Part shown: one piece after another, positions 22,724 to 36,135 of the stretch
How the letters are laid out: each line of letters begins with the position of its first letter
How positions within the stretch are numbered: position 1 is the first letter of the stretch
Origin: Diadema setosum
Lineage: Eukaryota; Echinodermata; Echinoidea; Diadematoida; Diadematidae
Length of the DNA: 64,000 nt
Direction of reading: 5' to 3'
Assembly (NCBI RefSeq): GCF_964275005.1
Contig: NC_092686.1
Coordinates: 17,188,547-17,252,546 of the forward strand
Translations under genes and position numbers: made by a program
The notes under the pieces: generated by a model
Seen by the model: only the letters and a program-made list of their open reading frames with translations
Databases searched by the model: none
Told to the model about the DNA's origin: nothing

Positions 22724-24341
22724 TTAATTGCACCTCGTAATGTTTGAAAAGAGCATTGGTCTTCAGAAAGAGTGTAAAAGAGTTTAGCAATGTCGTAGAC
22801 GGGTCAACTCAAAATGAAATTGAAACAATCTTTAGGTGCATAAAGTAACTCAACTTGCCTTACACCGAGACAAACCTTGTCCATGCCAGCTGGGTGCTAG
22901 AATATTAGGGTAGACAGTGTCATAGAAACACCACTGTACAGATTCATGACAGTACTTTGAAGAAACTGTTTGCATCGTCGATGTATACAAGAATGTTTTA
23001 GGATTTAAGGAGAGCGTCACTACATTCAAGTCACGTTACTATTTGACATTTGGTGGATTTGATGCTGTTTTGAAGGGGGAAAATAGCCAGAAATAAAACC
23101 TATCAATCTGACTCTGTCACATCCATATTTTCTCCAGATTTGAAGCATTCTCTCCTTTGCTCTAACATTTTCTTGAAAACAAGTTCTAAACTAATTTGCT
23201 ACAGAGTGGGAATCTCATGGCATAATTTATGAAACATCTTCCTGTTCGATGTGTTTTGTACACTGATATTGTATGCATTTTACCTTTCAGTTGCTCATGT
23301 TAGGTCTAAGACTTCATGAATAAGTTGACCATACCCCATGTGCATTTCAGAATCTGAATTGTAACCTTTATTTAGGAGTCATCATTACTGGTGTAGCATG
23401 TGTTATCACTTGTGATGTGAAGAAAGGAACACACATTTTTCTCAAACTGTGGTCCCATTAGAAAGCTCACAACAGTCAAAAATTTGCTCATTTCTGCTAG
23501 AAATGTGTGTATTCAGTTTATCAGACTCAATGCTGCAGTTTATGTTTAATGATTTAGTCACATGATATCTCATGAATTATGTTATGTGGCAGATGTTTAT
23601 TCAAGATGTGAATACCAACTTGCCTAAACTTTGGGATGGTAGCTAAGTGTAGGACAGACTCGATATCCATGCTCGTTTACAGAATCAAGAAACCATGTAT
23701 TGTATGTATATATTTCCCCAGAAAACATGGTGTTATCCTTAGAATGTGAAATGTTTCTGTGTCTTACATTTTTTTTTTTTTTTTTAATAGCCAGACATTG
23801 CCTTTTTCATTTGGTATTCTGATTATGTGAAAATCATTTATGATATTACTATATTGCTTGATATACATTCGATGTGTGTGTTGTGTTGGTATAATACTGT
23901 GGAGATATTTATTCAAACAAACCTGTAGGAAATATTTTGTACTGTTTACATCAGCTTTTGTCAAAGTAAATTTTGTACTTTTGATAAATGAATCGTATCC
24001 CATTATTATCGCAGTAACGTTATTGATAAGCAAAGGTACTTTTGTTCTTAAAGTGGACGTTGGTGCAAAATGTATATTACAATTTTCATGCTTTAGAAAT
24101 TCAAGCAGATTTCTGTCAGATTGATTCATCACATGGTAGTAAGCATTACTAGCCATTGAATGATGTGTGTTGTAAGAGTGTCATGTGTATACAACTATTA
24201 GCAACAAAGAAGATATTGATACTTGTGATAGGCAGATGTGAAATTATGGAATAGTTATGACCACTCTTCTGCCAGGAAGAGGTTTCCTGCACATTTTTAT
24301 TCCAAAGCACTTGATGCTAGGCCATACCTAATTAGAGACAT

Positions 24342-24369
24342 GCACACACACACACACACACACACACAA
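24342..24369. repeat. (CA)n microsatellite
   Basis: CA dinucleotide run in intergenic sequence. Confidence 0.9.
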
Positions 24370-25905
24370 AATACACACACATGTACACTCACATGTACAC
24401 TGTAGTGTAACAAACTGAAATCAAAGGTTGCATATTATGTTATTTCTTGAGCAAGTGTCAGGTGTGGGGTGAAGGAGTTGTAACAGTTTTTATTTGAATG
24501 TTACGACTGCTTGGCACAGCAAAATCTTCCCTAATTTGAGCAAACTCTCTTGAAGCTGGTAAGTGAACAATGACTTTTGTCGAGATGCAATGTGTGTTTG
24601 AAATTGGTAGTACCTCATTTGTCAATCTTCCGTTAAACAGACCAATGTCTAACATAGCTGTGTGTGATAATTCGATCTAGGAAATGATTTCTTTATGTGT
24701 CTGTACATTTGTGATCAGTGTTCTTTGCAACTTCTGATTATTAACATTGAAAACTGTCTGCTTGTGAGAAGTAATCTGCATAGTGTTATATGCAGTAGCT
24801 ATCGGCTGTAAATGTTCCAATTTGCGTCTTTCCTCACTATTGGCAACTATGAAATTTCAAGATTTCCTAATTTTAAGAAATATTTGCAGAAATTTCTAGA
24901 TGAAATGAGTTTGTTCTGGAGACTTGTTTTTCTCTGGCTTGCAGGGTATGTGTAGTTTCTTAATATGCAGAATGCAAGCTTGTATCAGTGTTTTGATAGA
25001 CAACTGTGATATGCCAAGCGCTGCCAAGACGCTGCATTCTCCATCTTTGTGACTTTTGAGTACTCTTGTTTAGGAGTCCCATGTAATTGCCTTGACAATG
25101 ACAGCTGTAGCTTCTTACTGTCATCCGGATAACCTTACTAACAAACTGCCTCAGGATAGATTTCTGTTGAGAACACAAAAGAAAAAAAAAAAAAACACTA
25201 TTACCATAAAAACTGTGTCGTTTATGTAATACAGATTTTGATGAAACTTGCTTTGAACGGCATCTGCCATTATCTACATACATGTATGTGTAAGAACTCA
25301 GTTGCACATTGAATTTACACATTTCTTTGGCTGTGCAATTCTTCTCTAGGAAGGGTTTTGTCATTTTAACAAAGTTATTTCAAGTAAGCCAAGTCAAAGT
25401 TGCATGACAATAAGTATGTCTTGCAAAGTATGACATGCAAGCCATTGTCTTGTACTGTGAAACATACAGCATGGTGATTTGCAATGAACCTACCTCTCTG
25501 TGGAGTATGATAGAGCTGCCTGGTTAGAATGCTCGTTGTGTTTATTTCATGTCAGCAGGGCCCTTCCACTGAATAGGAGAGGTAGCTACATGAGTATGGT
25601 GGCACATTGATATTTGTATGTTCATGTATGAAACACAAGTAGATGTAGTATTGCAAGGTACACCTAATCATAGGTGGTGGAAAAGTAGAATTAGCACAGA
25701 CACATAGCAGACATACTTGCTTGTGTCTGTGGTCTCTAGTTACTGAAATGGTACATTTGATACCCTGAACTTATACAAAAGTAGATTTATGAAGAAATTT
25801 ACCCTAATGGATGTTAGAAATAAAGTTAGTTTGCAATTGAAAGCAGTATGTTTTTAAGTGTGTGCTTCTTTCTGTGACATCCATGAGATTAGAAAGATGA
25901 ATATA

Positions 25906-26070
25906 CAGTGGACTCCCAGTTACAACAAAGTTCCTTGGGACCGGTAGTTTTCTGTCATTATAACCCAACAAATAAACAGTAAAAAACAGAGTGGATAATG
26001 TTGCAGCCTAAAATTTTCAATGTAACTGGAATTTTGTTAAAACTGTGTTTGTTATAACGGGAGTGCACTG
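25906..26070. mobile_element. ~165 bp pogo/Tigger-like MITE
   Basis: Left end CAGTGGACTCCCAGTTACAA and the right end, in reverse, CAGTGCACTCCCGTTATAAC. CAGTG-ACTCCCGTTATAAC ends are characteristic of pogo/Tigger-type non-autonomous elements (family knowledge). A TA lies directly left of the element. Confidence 0.65.
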
Positions 26071-26073
26071 TGT

Positions 26074-26622
26074 AGGAAAATGAAACTCAAATAAACATGT
26101 GGAGTGAGTGAATGCAGCAATATTTTGATAGTAGAACACATCAGTTGAAGTTTGAGGACAATTGAACAATCCTTTCAATATTTATGAATTTTTAAAGTCT
26201 TGATGCTGCCATTGCTGGATAAGAAGAATACTGGTGTTTGTGATGTCACACACTGTACATGTATGAAAGACAGTAGGCTTATACACAAAAAATCAGAAAA
26301 TTCAACAAAATCAATTTTTAAGGAAAAGTACACATTCTTTTCATATGTTAAGGGTAATATCATTCCCCCTGCTTTCTGAAAGAGGTATCAAGTCAAGTGC
26401 TCGTTCATTATGCTACAAGGTGAAACGAAGTTTTCATACCACCAACATCACAAACTGGTACATTGTCTTCTCATCCAGCAACAACAGCATCAACACTTCA
26501 AAAATTTGTTACTTTTGAATGGATTGTCTAATGTTCCTCAAACTTTCACGGATGTGTTCTACTTATAGTGTTGCATTCACTCAATCCACAATGTACATTG
26601 GGCTTAATTTCCCTCTAAGTGA
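26074..26622. mobile_element. Family A foldback, diverged full-length copy
   Basis: The left arm includes GAGTGAATGCAGCAATATT and GTAGAACACATCAG. The right arm has the complementary GATGTGTTCTACTTATAG and TTGCATTCACTCAATCC, ending near TTCCCTCTAAG. The terminal TTAA is degraded. Boundaries approximate. Confidence 0.6.
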
Positions 26623-28002
26623 AGCAAATACAGAATAGTGAAAATACAAGCACATTGAACCACAGAAAAACATCAAAAACTATTGTAACACCCATGAAAA
26701 GACCTTGTATCTGCAATTTTGGTGAAAATGACTTTTTTGCATTTATGGTCAAATAATCAGTTAAGTGATGTCCTGTCCAAATCCTAGATGTCTTACCCCA
26801 AAAATGAAGCCACCATGGCACGTCAAAGGAATTGCTGTCCCATTTGGTATAGTGCTTTGGCCGCCATGTGTTTTGGCTCTCCTGAACATTTGACATTTTG
26901 TAGATACAAGGTTTTGTCGCCCCAGCAACGATATGCATTTTAGCATGGATCCCAAGGGTTGAAAGGAATGGCTATGTCAGTTGAGTGACTTGTCTTGTGT
27001 GTTGTGAATATTTTCATCATTCTCATTTTATTAGCCAAGTATCTTTGAAAAACAAACAAAAACATTTTATACAGATGAACAAGCCACATTAAGAAATTAC
27101 TACCTCAACCATTTCAATACAATGTCTACAATAACTGCTTAGAGATGCCCACGAGACGTTTTTTTAGTTGACTTGTGATAGTCACTGTTGGTAATCTTAG
27201 TATTTGATTTTCTTAATGTTTATCCTGTTAGTTCTATTGCATTGCCACTGTTCAAATATTGTCCTTAGAGAAAATTTCTCAAGAGATGTAAAACAATAAT
27301 GGTTTGAATCAAACAATTTTACGGAAGAGGTACATGTGGCTTTTGAAACCATATTCATAAGGTAAATTCTGTTTGATCATTCCTGTACTTGCATGTTATA
27401 TAAATGTAATACTTCTTTTTCCCAATAGATGTTTCAAGACTGTATTTCTGTGCCTTTGCCAAGAAATGCCGTGAATATCAATTCAATCAATTCAATTCAA
27501 TCATAGTTTATTTCCAATCAACGAAAATCAAAACATAGTACAAAGTACACTGTATACATGTCATGAAATAATATTGTTTAAACATTTGCAAAAGATTCAT
27601 GTAGTATCCGAGATAAATTATATAACAACATATATTTATATACATGTATATACAATAATTAGGAGGAACAATGCATATATACTTCGTGGGCGTGCGGAAA
27701 ATATATTCGATTATGGAAAATAGTGATCCACTAAAAAGCAAAGCTTGTGGGACGTGGATCGCTAGATAAATAAGGAATAAATAGTATATTATTCGAGGGT
27801 TTTTTATAGCTATTGTATTTGATATACCACATAGATTATAGTCATTTGTAAAAAAATATACATGTAGTTATATTGAGATACGCAGGTCGGGAAATATAAA
27901 CCACTCAACAGGTTAATTGTTTTGATTCCTTGATAAAACTTTTTTTTTTTTTGTCAATCTTTTATTTTTATTTTCTTTTTCATATAAACAAAAATACAAA
28001 TT

Positions 28003-28024
28003 AACACACACACACACACACACA
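28003..28024. repeat. (CA)n microsatellite
   Basis: Short CA run preceded by A/T-rich low-complexity sequence. Confidence 0.85.
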
Positions 28025-29449
28025 AAGTTCTCAAACTCAAAAGTATATATGTAGTTGACACCAAGGCATGTAGGTCCCTACTGTGAAATGATGTTGAACA
28101 GAGAAAGTGCCTGTTTATCAATAGCAGAACAAGACACTATCAGCACTGCAGAGTTACATAAGATCTTCACATATTGTTTAATTGTTATGCACATATCTAT
28201 GTGCTCCATATTTGGTTTTTATTATTCAAGGCAAGGGTATCACACATGTACAATCAATTGCTTCAGACAGGTTGTGCATTTATACTAGGGCAAAAACTGG
28301 ACTAAATGTATGTGTGCATGGATGATACATGTACTACAATACACAATAGCTGCAATATACCCAGATGCTTCTTGAAAGCTGAAACATCGATGTATGCTGC
28401 ATGTAGGCCCATATTCTCTTATCACTTATTTTATGTAACAAGTTGATAATATTAATATACTGTACATGTAGAGAGTTCTCAGAAACAAAATACCATGAAA
28501 ATTTATATGGGTGTATAAATGACCAAGAATACAAGATCTCATCACACAATAATGACACACATGTGTAGTGGCCCGCACAGCATATCAGCTGTGAGAAACG
28601 TGCTGACAATGCTGACAGTTTTAGCAGCGACCACAGGCACGCGTGTTAACAGAGCCAAGGCGTGCTGGCCTGGGACATGATTTTGTTTCCGATCTATGCG
28701 GCATGGTGGCCCACCATGTGTACATTCCTTCATAGCCTGCACAAAATATGTCATGAATGGGCACACAATTTCCTTCACTTGATTTCCTTTCATTTCACTG
28801 GTTGGTTACAGTTATGTGACTGCATTGCAATACCATTCTTTGGTGTGGTTAGTCAGTTTTTCATGTGCTTCTGAACTTTTTACTGAATGCATATTTGATT
28901 AAGATGGAAAGTAGTTTAATTAATATGGCGATTTAATGTTAAGTGTTCATAATTGTATAAAACTTTTAATGATTGTGGTCAGGGTTTTACAAAATTACTA
29001 AATTTTAAACGTAGTCTAGCACAAGTAAGTCTCGCTTTGACATTTTTCCTCCATAAGTAATTAGCAGTAATTGGTCAGTTTGCCTTATTTTTGATCGGCT
29101 CGTAAAGACACAATTTGATTGGCCAAAAGTTGTTTGGTTGGGCGAGCAAACACATGCTTAGGATTTTTTCAGGTTTTTCAAGTCAGTCTCCGTTTTAGCC
29201 TTCAGAGGAGAAGGCCATCATGTCTTGCTCTGTCTCTCGTACTCCATTTTGGCTATTTTTCATTTCATGGCAATTTAACACCACGTCCACAATGCTTACC
29301 TCCTGCATTATTGACTAGGATTGGACAATTTAGTAGCCATCGATGTGTTGCATTTGAAAACCAGATCCTATAGATCCTACCAGCTTTCGGACTAGTCGCG
29401 ATACATTGCCGTTGAGTGGTCATCATCACCATCGTCCGCCTGAGGTAAA

Positions 29450-29660
29450 CTTTGTCATGATCCTTGTCGTTGCATTATATCTCTGATTCGCACATTGACG
29501 ATTCCTTCTATCCAAGCGAACCTTGTCATGGTCCCGGCCATTGCATCTCATATCCGACATCATCGGGGGGCTTGGTTTATCTGTCCCAAACATGAATCAG
29601 ACTCTGTCGTGATACCGGCCGTTGCACGTCACGTCCGACATCATCGAACAATTTCCTTTA
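29450..29660. repeat. Degenerate ~70-80 bp tandem repeats in a GC-richer block
   Basis: Three related units start near 29450, 29521 and 29601. Each has a TTGTCATG-type start, a CGGCCRTTGCA-like core and, in the last two, TCCGACATCATCG. The surrounding 29.1-30.1 kb is richer in G+C and CpG than its flanks. No convincing ORF; origin unknown. Confidence 0.5.
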
Positions 29661-30828
29661 CCCGTCGTCAACTCGAGATGAACTCTGACACCTTCGCTTC
29701 TTTGTGGTCCGGTTGTCCTCTAACCCCCGCCTCTGTTAGATAGTTCTAACGTTAGACCTCTAATATTACCTGAACTTTGAGAGCACCACGGCTCTCAGTG
29801 TCATCATCAAGCGCATCGTGAAATTCATCTCGGCATCCCCTGAACTTGTTTAGCATGGTTGCAAGTCCTAAACTAACTTATTGAGAGTGTTGTGGCCGAG
29901 GAAGTTATTATTCCACAGTCTCCATCTGCAGTATCTTCATCAGTTTCGCTCATCAACATCACCGTTCTCGAAGGTTTCACTGACGGATGACATCATGGCG
30001 GGTCATCTTTGACGGGATGCCTCGATCGAGTAGAAGCCTAGCTCATCTGCGATCTCTTACACGCGTGATTAGGATTTAGCCCAGCGACCATTTTCGGATT
30101 AACCTCAGTGGATCATACAGCCGTTATTCCTTATTTGGAATAGCTACACTTCAGATGCTAAAAACGGAGGTAAATTGACATTAAAGCGGCGGTCTCTCGC
30201 TATACAAACAGACCACCTTAGACCTACCTTAATCACCCTTTGTAAACAGATGCATAACTGTACTGCCCGAAAAGAAAACGTAAAAACTTGTATGATCACG
30301 ATCATCGTGCTGATTTTCTGAAATTTAAAAAAAAGAGGAAAATATAGAATTCCCATCTCTGGTCGAATTGTTTGTCTTACTGCATCATATATTCTCGGGC
30401 TGGGGTGAATGTGAAATTCATATTAAAGGGGGAAAAAAATCTTTATACAACTGCAAAACCCTAAAACTACATGATACTCTATGGGTATGATAATGTAGGT
30501 AGTATAGGTATGATAAAGGGTATAGATATACTGTAATATGGGTATGATAAGGGTACAGACATAGTATAGGCATGCTATTGGTACAAATACTGTGTGGGTA
30601 TGGTGTGCTAAGCTCCATGCAAACAAAGAATCAAAACACCACTAATGATAATCTCTCTGCCCCAAAGTTTCTAGATTCATCATCCTCATTGCTTTCCAAG
30701 TGTCAGTGCATGGGACTTCAAAACAATGTTCTCTGATTGATTCACTAAGTTTTGTAAAATTTTAATAGTCTTGTCATTAAGATTCTAACACTGGCATGGT
30801 ATGGCATCAACCACAGCAAGCACTGTAA

Positions 30829-31707
30829 CATACTTGCCAACTCTACCGCTTTGGGTGGTAGACTACCGCTTTTTAGAGGTTTTGACCGGCTACCGATTTT
30901 CTCTTCTGATCTACCGATTTTGTAGCAAACCTACCATAAAATGAAATGGAAGTCATATTTTCCCTTCATTGTGCGTTGATTCCCTAAAATAAGCTAGTAA
31001 TTAGAATACTAATGATAATTTCAAGGAACTCGTTCCTCAAAAACGCTGTATTCAGCCTTCTAATATGCACACATGTATGCACACTGCAGTGGTGCACTAG
31101 TCTCTATCATATCTATGTGCGTGCAAGACTTACTGTACACGTGTACGTGTAGCTAGAACCACGCGTAATAGGAATGTTTTGGTAGCTCACATTCTGCAAG
31201 AGTGAATGCTACGAATAGAAACCCTCCCAAACACTGCAGAAGAGAGCAAAATCTGCCACGTACAGGAATATACTGTATCTCACAGCCAGGTCATCTGCTA
31301 ATTAATTTAGATTTGGTGAGGGCAACATTATGTCTTATTCATCAAACTAGCTCCACATACACTATAATGGGATAAATCATTTGCCAATATGTTTGATTAC
31401 TTTTTCACATATGCTAAGCCTACAAAAATTATTTACCAATAGGTCTGATTTTATTTTTATATGCATAGTCTACAAAATAGTTCATAGATTTACATGGATT
31501 ATATGTTTTTGAATCAATACCAAGAACCCTTTAAATTATTTTGATATTGAAAAACAAAAAAAGTCCACACCGTTGGAGGGGAGACACCCCCCTCCCACAC
31601 CCTCCCCCCCCCCCCCCCCCCCCTCGCGCGCAAGTGCGCTCAGGCTTGGTTGCGTTGCTCCCTTGCAAAATCTACCTCTTCCGGATTTCAAAATGTTGGC
31701 AAGTATG
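30829..31707. mobile_element. 879 bp inverted-repeat element with CTGTAA target duplication
   Basis: Perfect 13 bp ends CATACTTGCCAAC and GTTGGCAAGTATG are flanked by the direct repeat CTGTAA at 30823-30828 and 31708-31713. The interior has repeated CTACCG-TTTT motifs near the left end and a C homopolymer near the right. No transposase frame. The superfamily was not recognised. Confidence 0.7.
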
Positions 31708-33149
31708 CTGTAATAAGGAAATGATAATAATAATAATTATACTTAGCAATGCATATATAGCACATTACACGGTGTATATTTCCCTGTGCTCTGAAGAAAA
31801 GGAAAGACTATAACAAAATATACAATTACCACAGTACCAAGTTTCATGTTTGCTTAAACTGTAAACGGATGCATTTTAAAGGCAGATTTCAATTTATTGA
31901 CTTGGGTAGCTTGACTTAGATCCTGAGGTAGATTATCCCATAAAGTAGAGGCATTATATGCATATTACGTTTGTTAGGCGTAAAATTTGGTTCTTTTCGC
32001 AGTAACATATAAATCTTTGCTTTTTGAATGCAGATTCCTTTCTGGTGTGTAGATTTGAAGTAGTCAGCTCAAACAGCATGAAGCAAGCAAATAAAAACAT
32101 CTAAAAACTAGTATTGATATCTGAAACTGTATATAACTTGAAAAATATCATGGAAGCCAGTGTAAGCGTCTAAGAAAACAAACTCCTAGCATTTAATAAG
32201 TTATGCACAACCTGTGCACAGTTTATAACAATTTAGTATCTGCATGAGAAAAAGTATACATTGTACACGTATATCATAAAAACTACATTCTTGTTAAGAA
32301 AAGTCAGCATGATTGCTACTTCTTAATGTTGAAAAAACTGAACAACAAAATGATGTGAATCGAGTTGACCCTTGTATCACTCCCATAATTACCTGGTATA
32401 TACGTACAATAGCTTTACACTAATTACTAAAATAATAACAAATAAACAATATGGTCATTTACTGCCCAACATCACAAACTTTTCAAGCAACAAAACAATT
32501 TTTACAGATATCTCTATCATGTTCTACTTCTAAACATTGTTGCTCTATCTACTAGTAGTTTAAACTGCAGTTGATCCAGGAAAACTTTTGACATCAACAT
32601 TTGTATGCAAAGAGGAAACATAGCCAAACATTCATATAATCAGGCTTGAGCATGTTGCTTCTCATAACTATTTAAAGCAAAATGCTACCTATGTACTGTG
32701 CCTTGATTTCTTTATCAAGAATATCACTGCAGCTCTCTTGCTACAATCTTACTGAATTTCTTGTTGATGAGATGGCAAAACTTGTCTTTCTATGCCATCA
32801 ACGATAAAAAGCATTTAACAGTGACTACATGTAAACTAAACTCTTTTGGAGGCCTTTGCCTAGAACTGCAAAAAGAACAATAATGGATCTCATAGAAATC
32901 ACTATCATATCCATCACAGTTTGATCTTAACACAAAAAGATACACAGAAATTATCTGTGATAGGACTAATACCAGTTTGAATGAGACTGAAGATATTCTT
33001 ACTGACAATATTGGCTCTTTGTTATATTGGCTATTTGCAAAATTGATGGAATGCAGCAATTTTTAAGGCCGGTTTGAGTCCATGGGCATTATTCACACAA
33101 AACAGAAAATTAAATGAAAAACACTGAAATTTAATTTATATTTTATGAG

Positions 33150-33546
33150 TAATGGGAGGACAGAGAATTCAGCCATTGGCTGTGCATTAGCCATTGGTTG
33201 AAGCAGCCTTCTTCTTCACTGCCGGAGCTGGGCTGGCCTTAGGCTCACACAGTTCGGTATCTTTTTTGGCTTTCGTATTCTCCGTTTTGTCGGCTGGTTC
33301 ATCCATACTGAGTACGAAACAAAGCAACGATATTCACACTTGTAAGAGAGCACGAAATCAGTTCCGTTTTTCCACGGATTTCGATGATATTTTCCAATTT
33401 TTTCGGTCAGATAAAAATCGTGTCGCGATCAAACACTGCGCTGGAATGAAGATGGCGACTGCACATGGAATGGCCTCTCATATTACGCAAATTCAGCCAA
33501 TGGCTAATGCGGAGCCAATGGCTGAATTCTCTCCCGTACATTACAA
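33150..33546. mobile_element. ~0.4 kb inverted-repeat-bounded element or duplicated CCAAT unit
   Basis: The left segment reads AGAGAATTCAGCCATTGGCT then GCATTAGCCATTGG. The right segment is its complement: CCAATGGCTAATGC then AGCCAATGGCTGAATTCTCT. The arms are about 36 bp. Outer bases (GTAATG...CATTAC) extend the symmetry weakly. The arms contain inverted CCAAT boxes, and the interior carries the 39-codon minus-strand ORF and a plus-strand AAGATGGCGAC (YY1-like) motif. Confidence 0.55.
33187..33306 (-). CDS. 39-codon lysine/alanine-rich small ORF (unrecognised)
   Basis: Reads MDEPADKTEN at the start and AVKKKAASTNG at the end, stop TAA. It is hydrophilic, with KKD and KKK clusters, one Cys, and no signal or membrane segment. 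It lies inside the inverted-repeat-bounded element 33150-33546, and its stop codon falls in the left arm. Upstream on the same strand are a GCCATCTT (YY1-type) motif and, in the right arm, CCAAT boxes, an arrangement like a small housekeeping promoter. I know no family it belongs to. It could be a genuine micropeptide, a processed fragment captured by a MITE, or chance. Confidence 0.3.
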   Translation of the reverse strand: MDEPADKTENTKAKKDTELCEPKASPAPAVKKKAASTNG

Positions 33547-35793
33547 GATAAAACAGCAATATATTAAGATGAGCAGTCCAATATCTGTTTTAACATGCAA
33601 ACTGGTCTTATTCACATTTCTAATTACTATAGCTGTTTTTAGTTCCAGCCTTAACTTTCTTTAGCTGTCATTTTTGTTAAAAGCTAGTCTAGTAGTCGTA
33701 TAAAGCATTGTTATTACACACATTTCACTTTTTTAACAGTTTACAACACACATGCATTCTTGCACAATGCTTGCTGAAGAGCAAGTGCAAGAGACTATCT
33801 AGAGACTCCTCAAGTATTCTACAAGCTGATATATGCCTTAAGTCATTAAAACAAGCAAGTGCATTCTCAGAAGGATCTACCAAAAACAAGGCACAGTAAG
33901 CAAAAACACAACAATACAAAATATACAACAAATTTTGAATTTCTAAAACAGAATAGTCACAGAGCTAGCATTTTCAAGCAGACAGGAAAATTCTTTCTGT
34001 ATAAAATCACATTCAAAACAAAGACAAGCAGTCTAATTACACTAATTTTTAGATAACATGGCCACAGCAAGAATAGAAAAACAAACAAACAAACAAACAG
34101 AAATCCCCACATGCAAGTATATCATTATTCTCAACCAAGTGTTTAGGTTTTTTCTCTCTCTGACTTGGAGTTTTTACGTCAGATAAACTGGTACTTGGAG
34201 TTATGTTGGAATTGGGAGTTACATTACATATGAATTCCAAAAGAATAATTTTTCCATTCACAATAAAGATATTTTTCATGTCGAGCATCAGTTATTAAAA
34301 GTGTCAAAGTTAGACCAAGGAGATATCACACAATACCTCCCTGGTTAGATAGAAAACTGCTGGATTACTGCTGGCACTGCAGTGGTCACAGCATATCATG
34401 ACAAGAAAAGATGAACTGTATATGATTTCCCTAAGAATGGAAGGCATTTTGCACTACACCTAGTGAGATAAGTTGGATTCAGGTATACACAAAAGCAGAT
34501 TTTTTTTTTTTTTTTTTTTTTCCATATTGAATATGTCTCCAAAGTAGGAGCAGATACTTGGGGAGCCACTCTGGCATGTGACTAGGATGCTACCAGATTG
34601 ATCATTATACACATACAACAGTGAGTACTTGATTTGGATTCACAGTCATTTTTTTTTTTTTTTAATCCATCGTACATCCTCTAGTATAAACTATTAGTAG
34701 ATATGCAGACATACAAATACGTATTGACACTAAGGCAATTAACACATTTTTGCAGTGGGCTGGTGATGCCAAGGCAATGTAACTTCAACTACTATGATTA
34801 TTTTGTTCTCTCAGCAATGGTGCGAGGAGCTGGAACATTAAATAGAATAGGTATAGTGGCAATAGTGACGATCCCTTTGAAGAAAGCTGGATGAGAGTCT
34901 TAGCTTCATCACTACAACACAGTAGCACAAGGCAATGTCACATACGTCCATTGAAGAACACATCAACATACGCTCTGTATGTCATTCAGTTTGATGATGC
35001 CCCTGTAAAAGACATCCGAAGAATCTCGCCTTGGACGAGGATCATGGTTTCTCGACTTCTCCAAATCAAAAATATCTTCCACTATGACAACAAGCAGATG
35101 TCTGTGTCAGTGGGAGTGCTGAATCTACATATCTTTGCAGGAGAAGCAAAGTTGTTTTTTTTTTTTTATGGCATGCAAACACACATTGGAAACTTGAAGC
35201 ATAAGCGTGAGAGCCTAAAGCACTGTCACCAGGTATTCTGGCAATGAATTCCATCCAAATCAATGAAAATGGTTTTGAATCACATCTCCTCTTTCTGTTT
35301 TACATCCTCCATCTCCAACATCTCTCCTTGGCGCAGATGGTCAGATTTTCCTCATAAAACCTCTCTCACCTGACCGAGCAAAAAGAGGTTGGAGCTGAAT
35401 CTGATTCACTGTCCGGGAACACATCCACAGAGAATGACCGTTTTCATTGAGCTGGACAGCGTTTGCTGACCTGGACAATGTCCACAATGCTGCCATGCTT
35501 TATCATGCAGGACACCTGAAGAATCCTTGAAATATTATTGTCTCTATAACTGATCCCTCAGAGATCATATTTGGCCTCGCGTTTAAACCTACGTTACATC
35601 ATTACATACTAACAAGTTTCCAGCGCATTATCAGTTACTTCTTTGCAGCTACTGTATATTTGCTAAGCATTGATAATGTTTTCCAAGATATAATAGGATT
35701 CTACTGTCAATTAACCGGTAACACTTTGAACATGGATCTGAATATAGTTACAGGTGTAGTTTCATTTTCATATTTCCTTTTTCCATTGTACTT

Positions 35794-35799
35794 TTATTT
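35794..35799 (-). terminator. Candidate kinase-gene polyadenylation signal (AATAAA, minus strand)
   Basis: TTTATT on the + strand, about 340 nt beyond the kinase stop codon: the first canonical signal I see after it. The predicted 3'UTR would be about 35780-36135. Confidence 0.5.
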
Positions 35800-36135
35800 T
35801 TGTAAAGGTAAAATAAATCCAAAATATTCCAAGTAAATATAACTTTCCAAAAATCCATTTTCTTTTTGTTTTTTTGTTAACTTTTTAAAATTCTTCAATA
35901 ATTTTAATACCAATAATAAAATGTGATATTTCTGTGGTCAAAAAGCAAGTAAAATCTCACAAATGCCGGCAGATTGTTTGCATGTGCAGTAATGTCATCA
36001 AGACAAAAAGATGTTAGAAACTTGAACACTTAAACTGCCAAGGTCATTTGAAGTGCTGATCTATCCTCAATTCTGCTCTAGATTCTGCTCAAGATGTCAT
36101 CAGGAGAAAAATTAAGAAATAGCTGCTGGCTCCCT

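Larger units (their letters stand above)
21032..35780. other. Intergenic region between the two gene 3' ends
   Basis: About 15 kb with no multi-exon gene that I can support. It holds mini elements (22512-22723, 25906-26070), a family A foldback (26074-26622), microsatellites, a GC-richer block at 29.1-30.1 kb with tandem repeats, an inverted-repeat element (30829-31707) and the 33.15-33.55 kb element with a 39-codon ORF. Longer frames at 34891-35247 and 33194-33664 resemble no family known to me. Confidence 0.6.

Noticed and set aside
28562..28681. Plus-strand 39-codon frame starting MCSGPHSISAVRN that resembles a short signal peptide.
   Set aside because: Too short, no supporting context, and the opposite strand is equally open. 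Likely chance.
33194..33664. 156-codon plus-strand frame.
   Set aside because: It runs through the inverted-repeat element and continues into hydrophobic AT-rich sequence; no recognised domain.
34891..35247. 118-codon plus-strand frame.
   Set aside because: No family recognised, contains a poly-Phe stretch from a T run, and lies in the intergenic region beyond the kinase polyadenylation signal.
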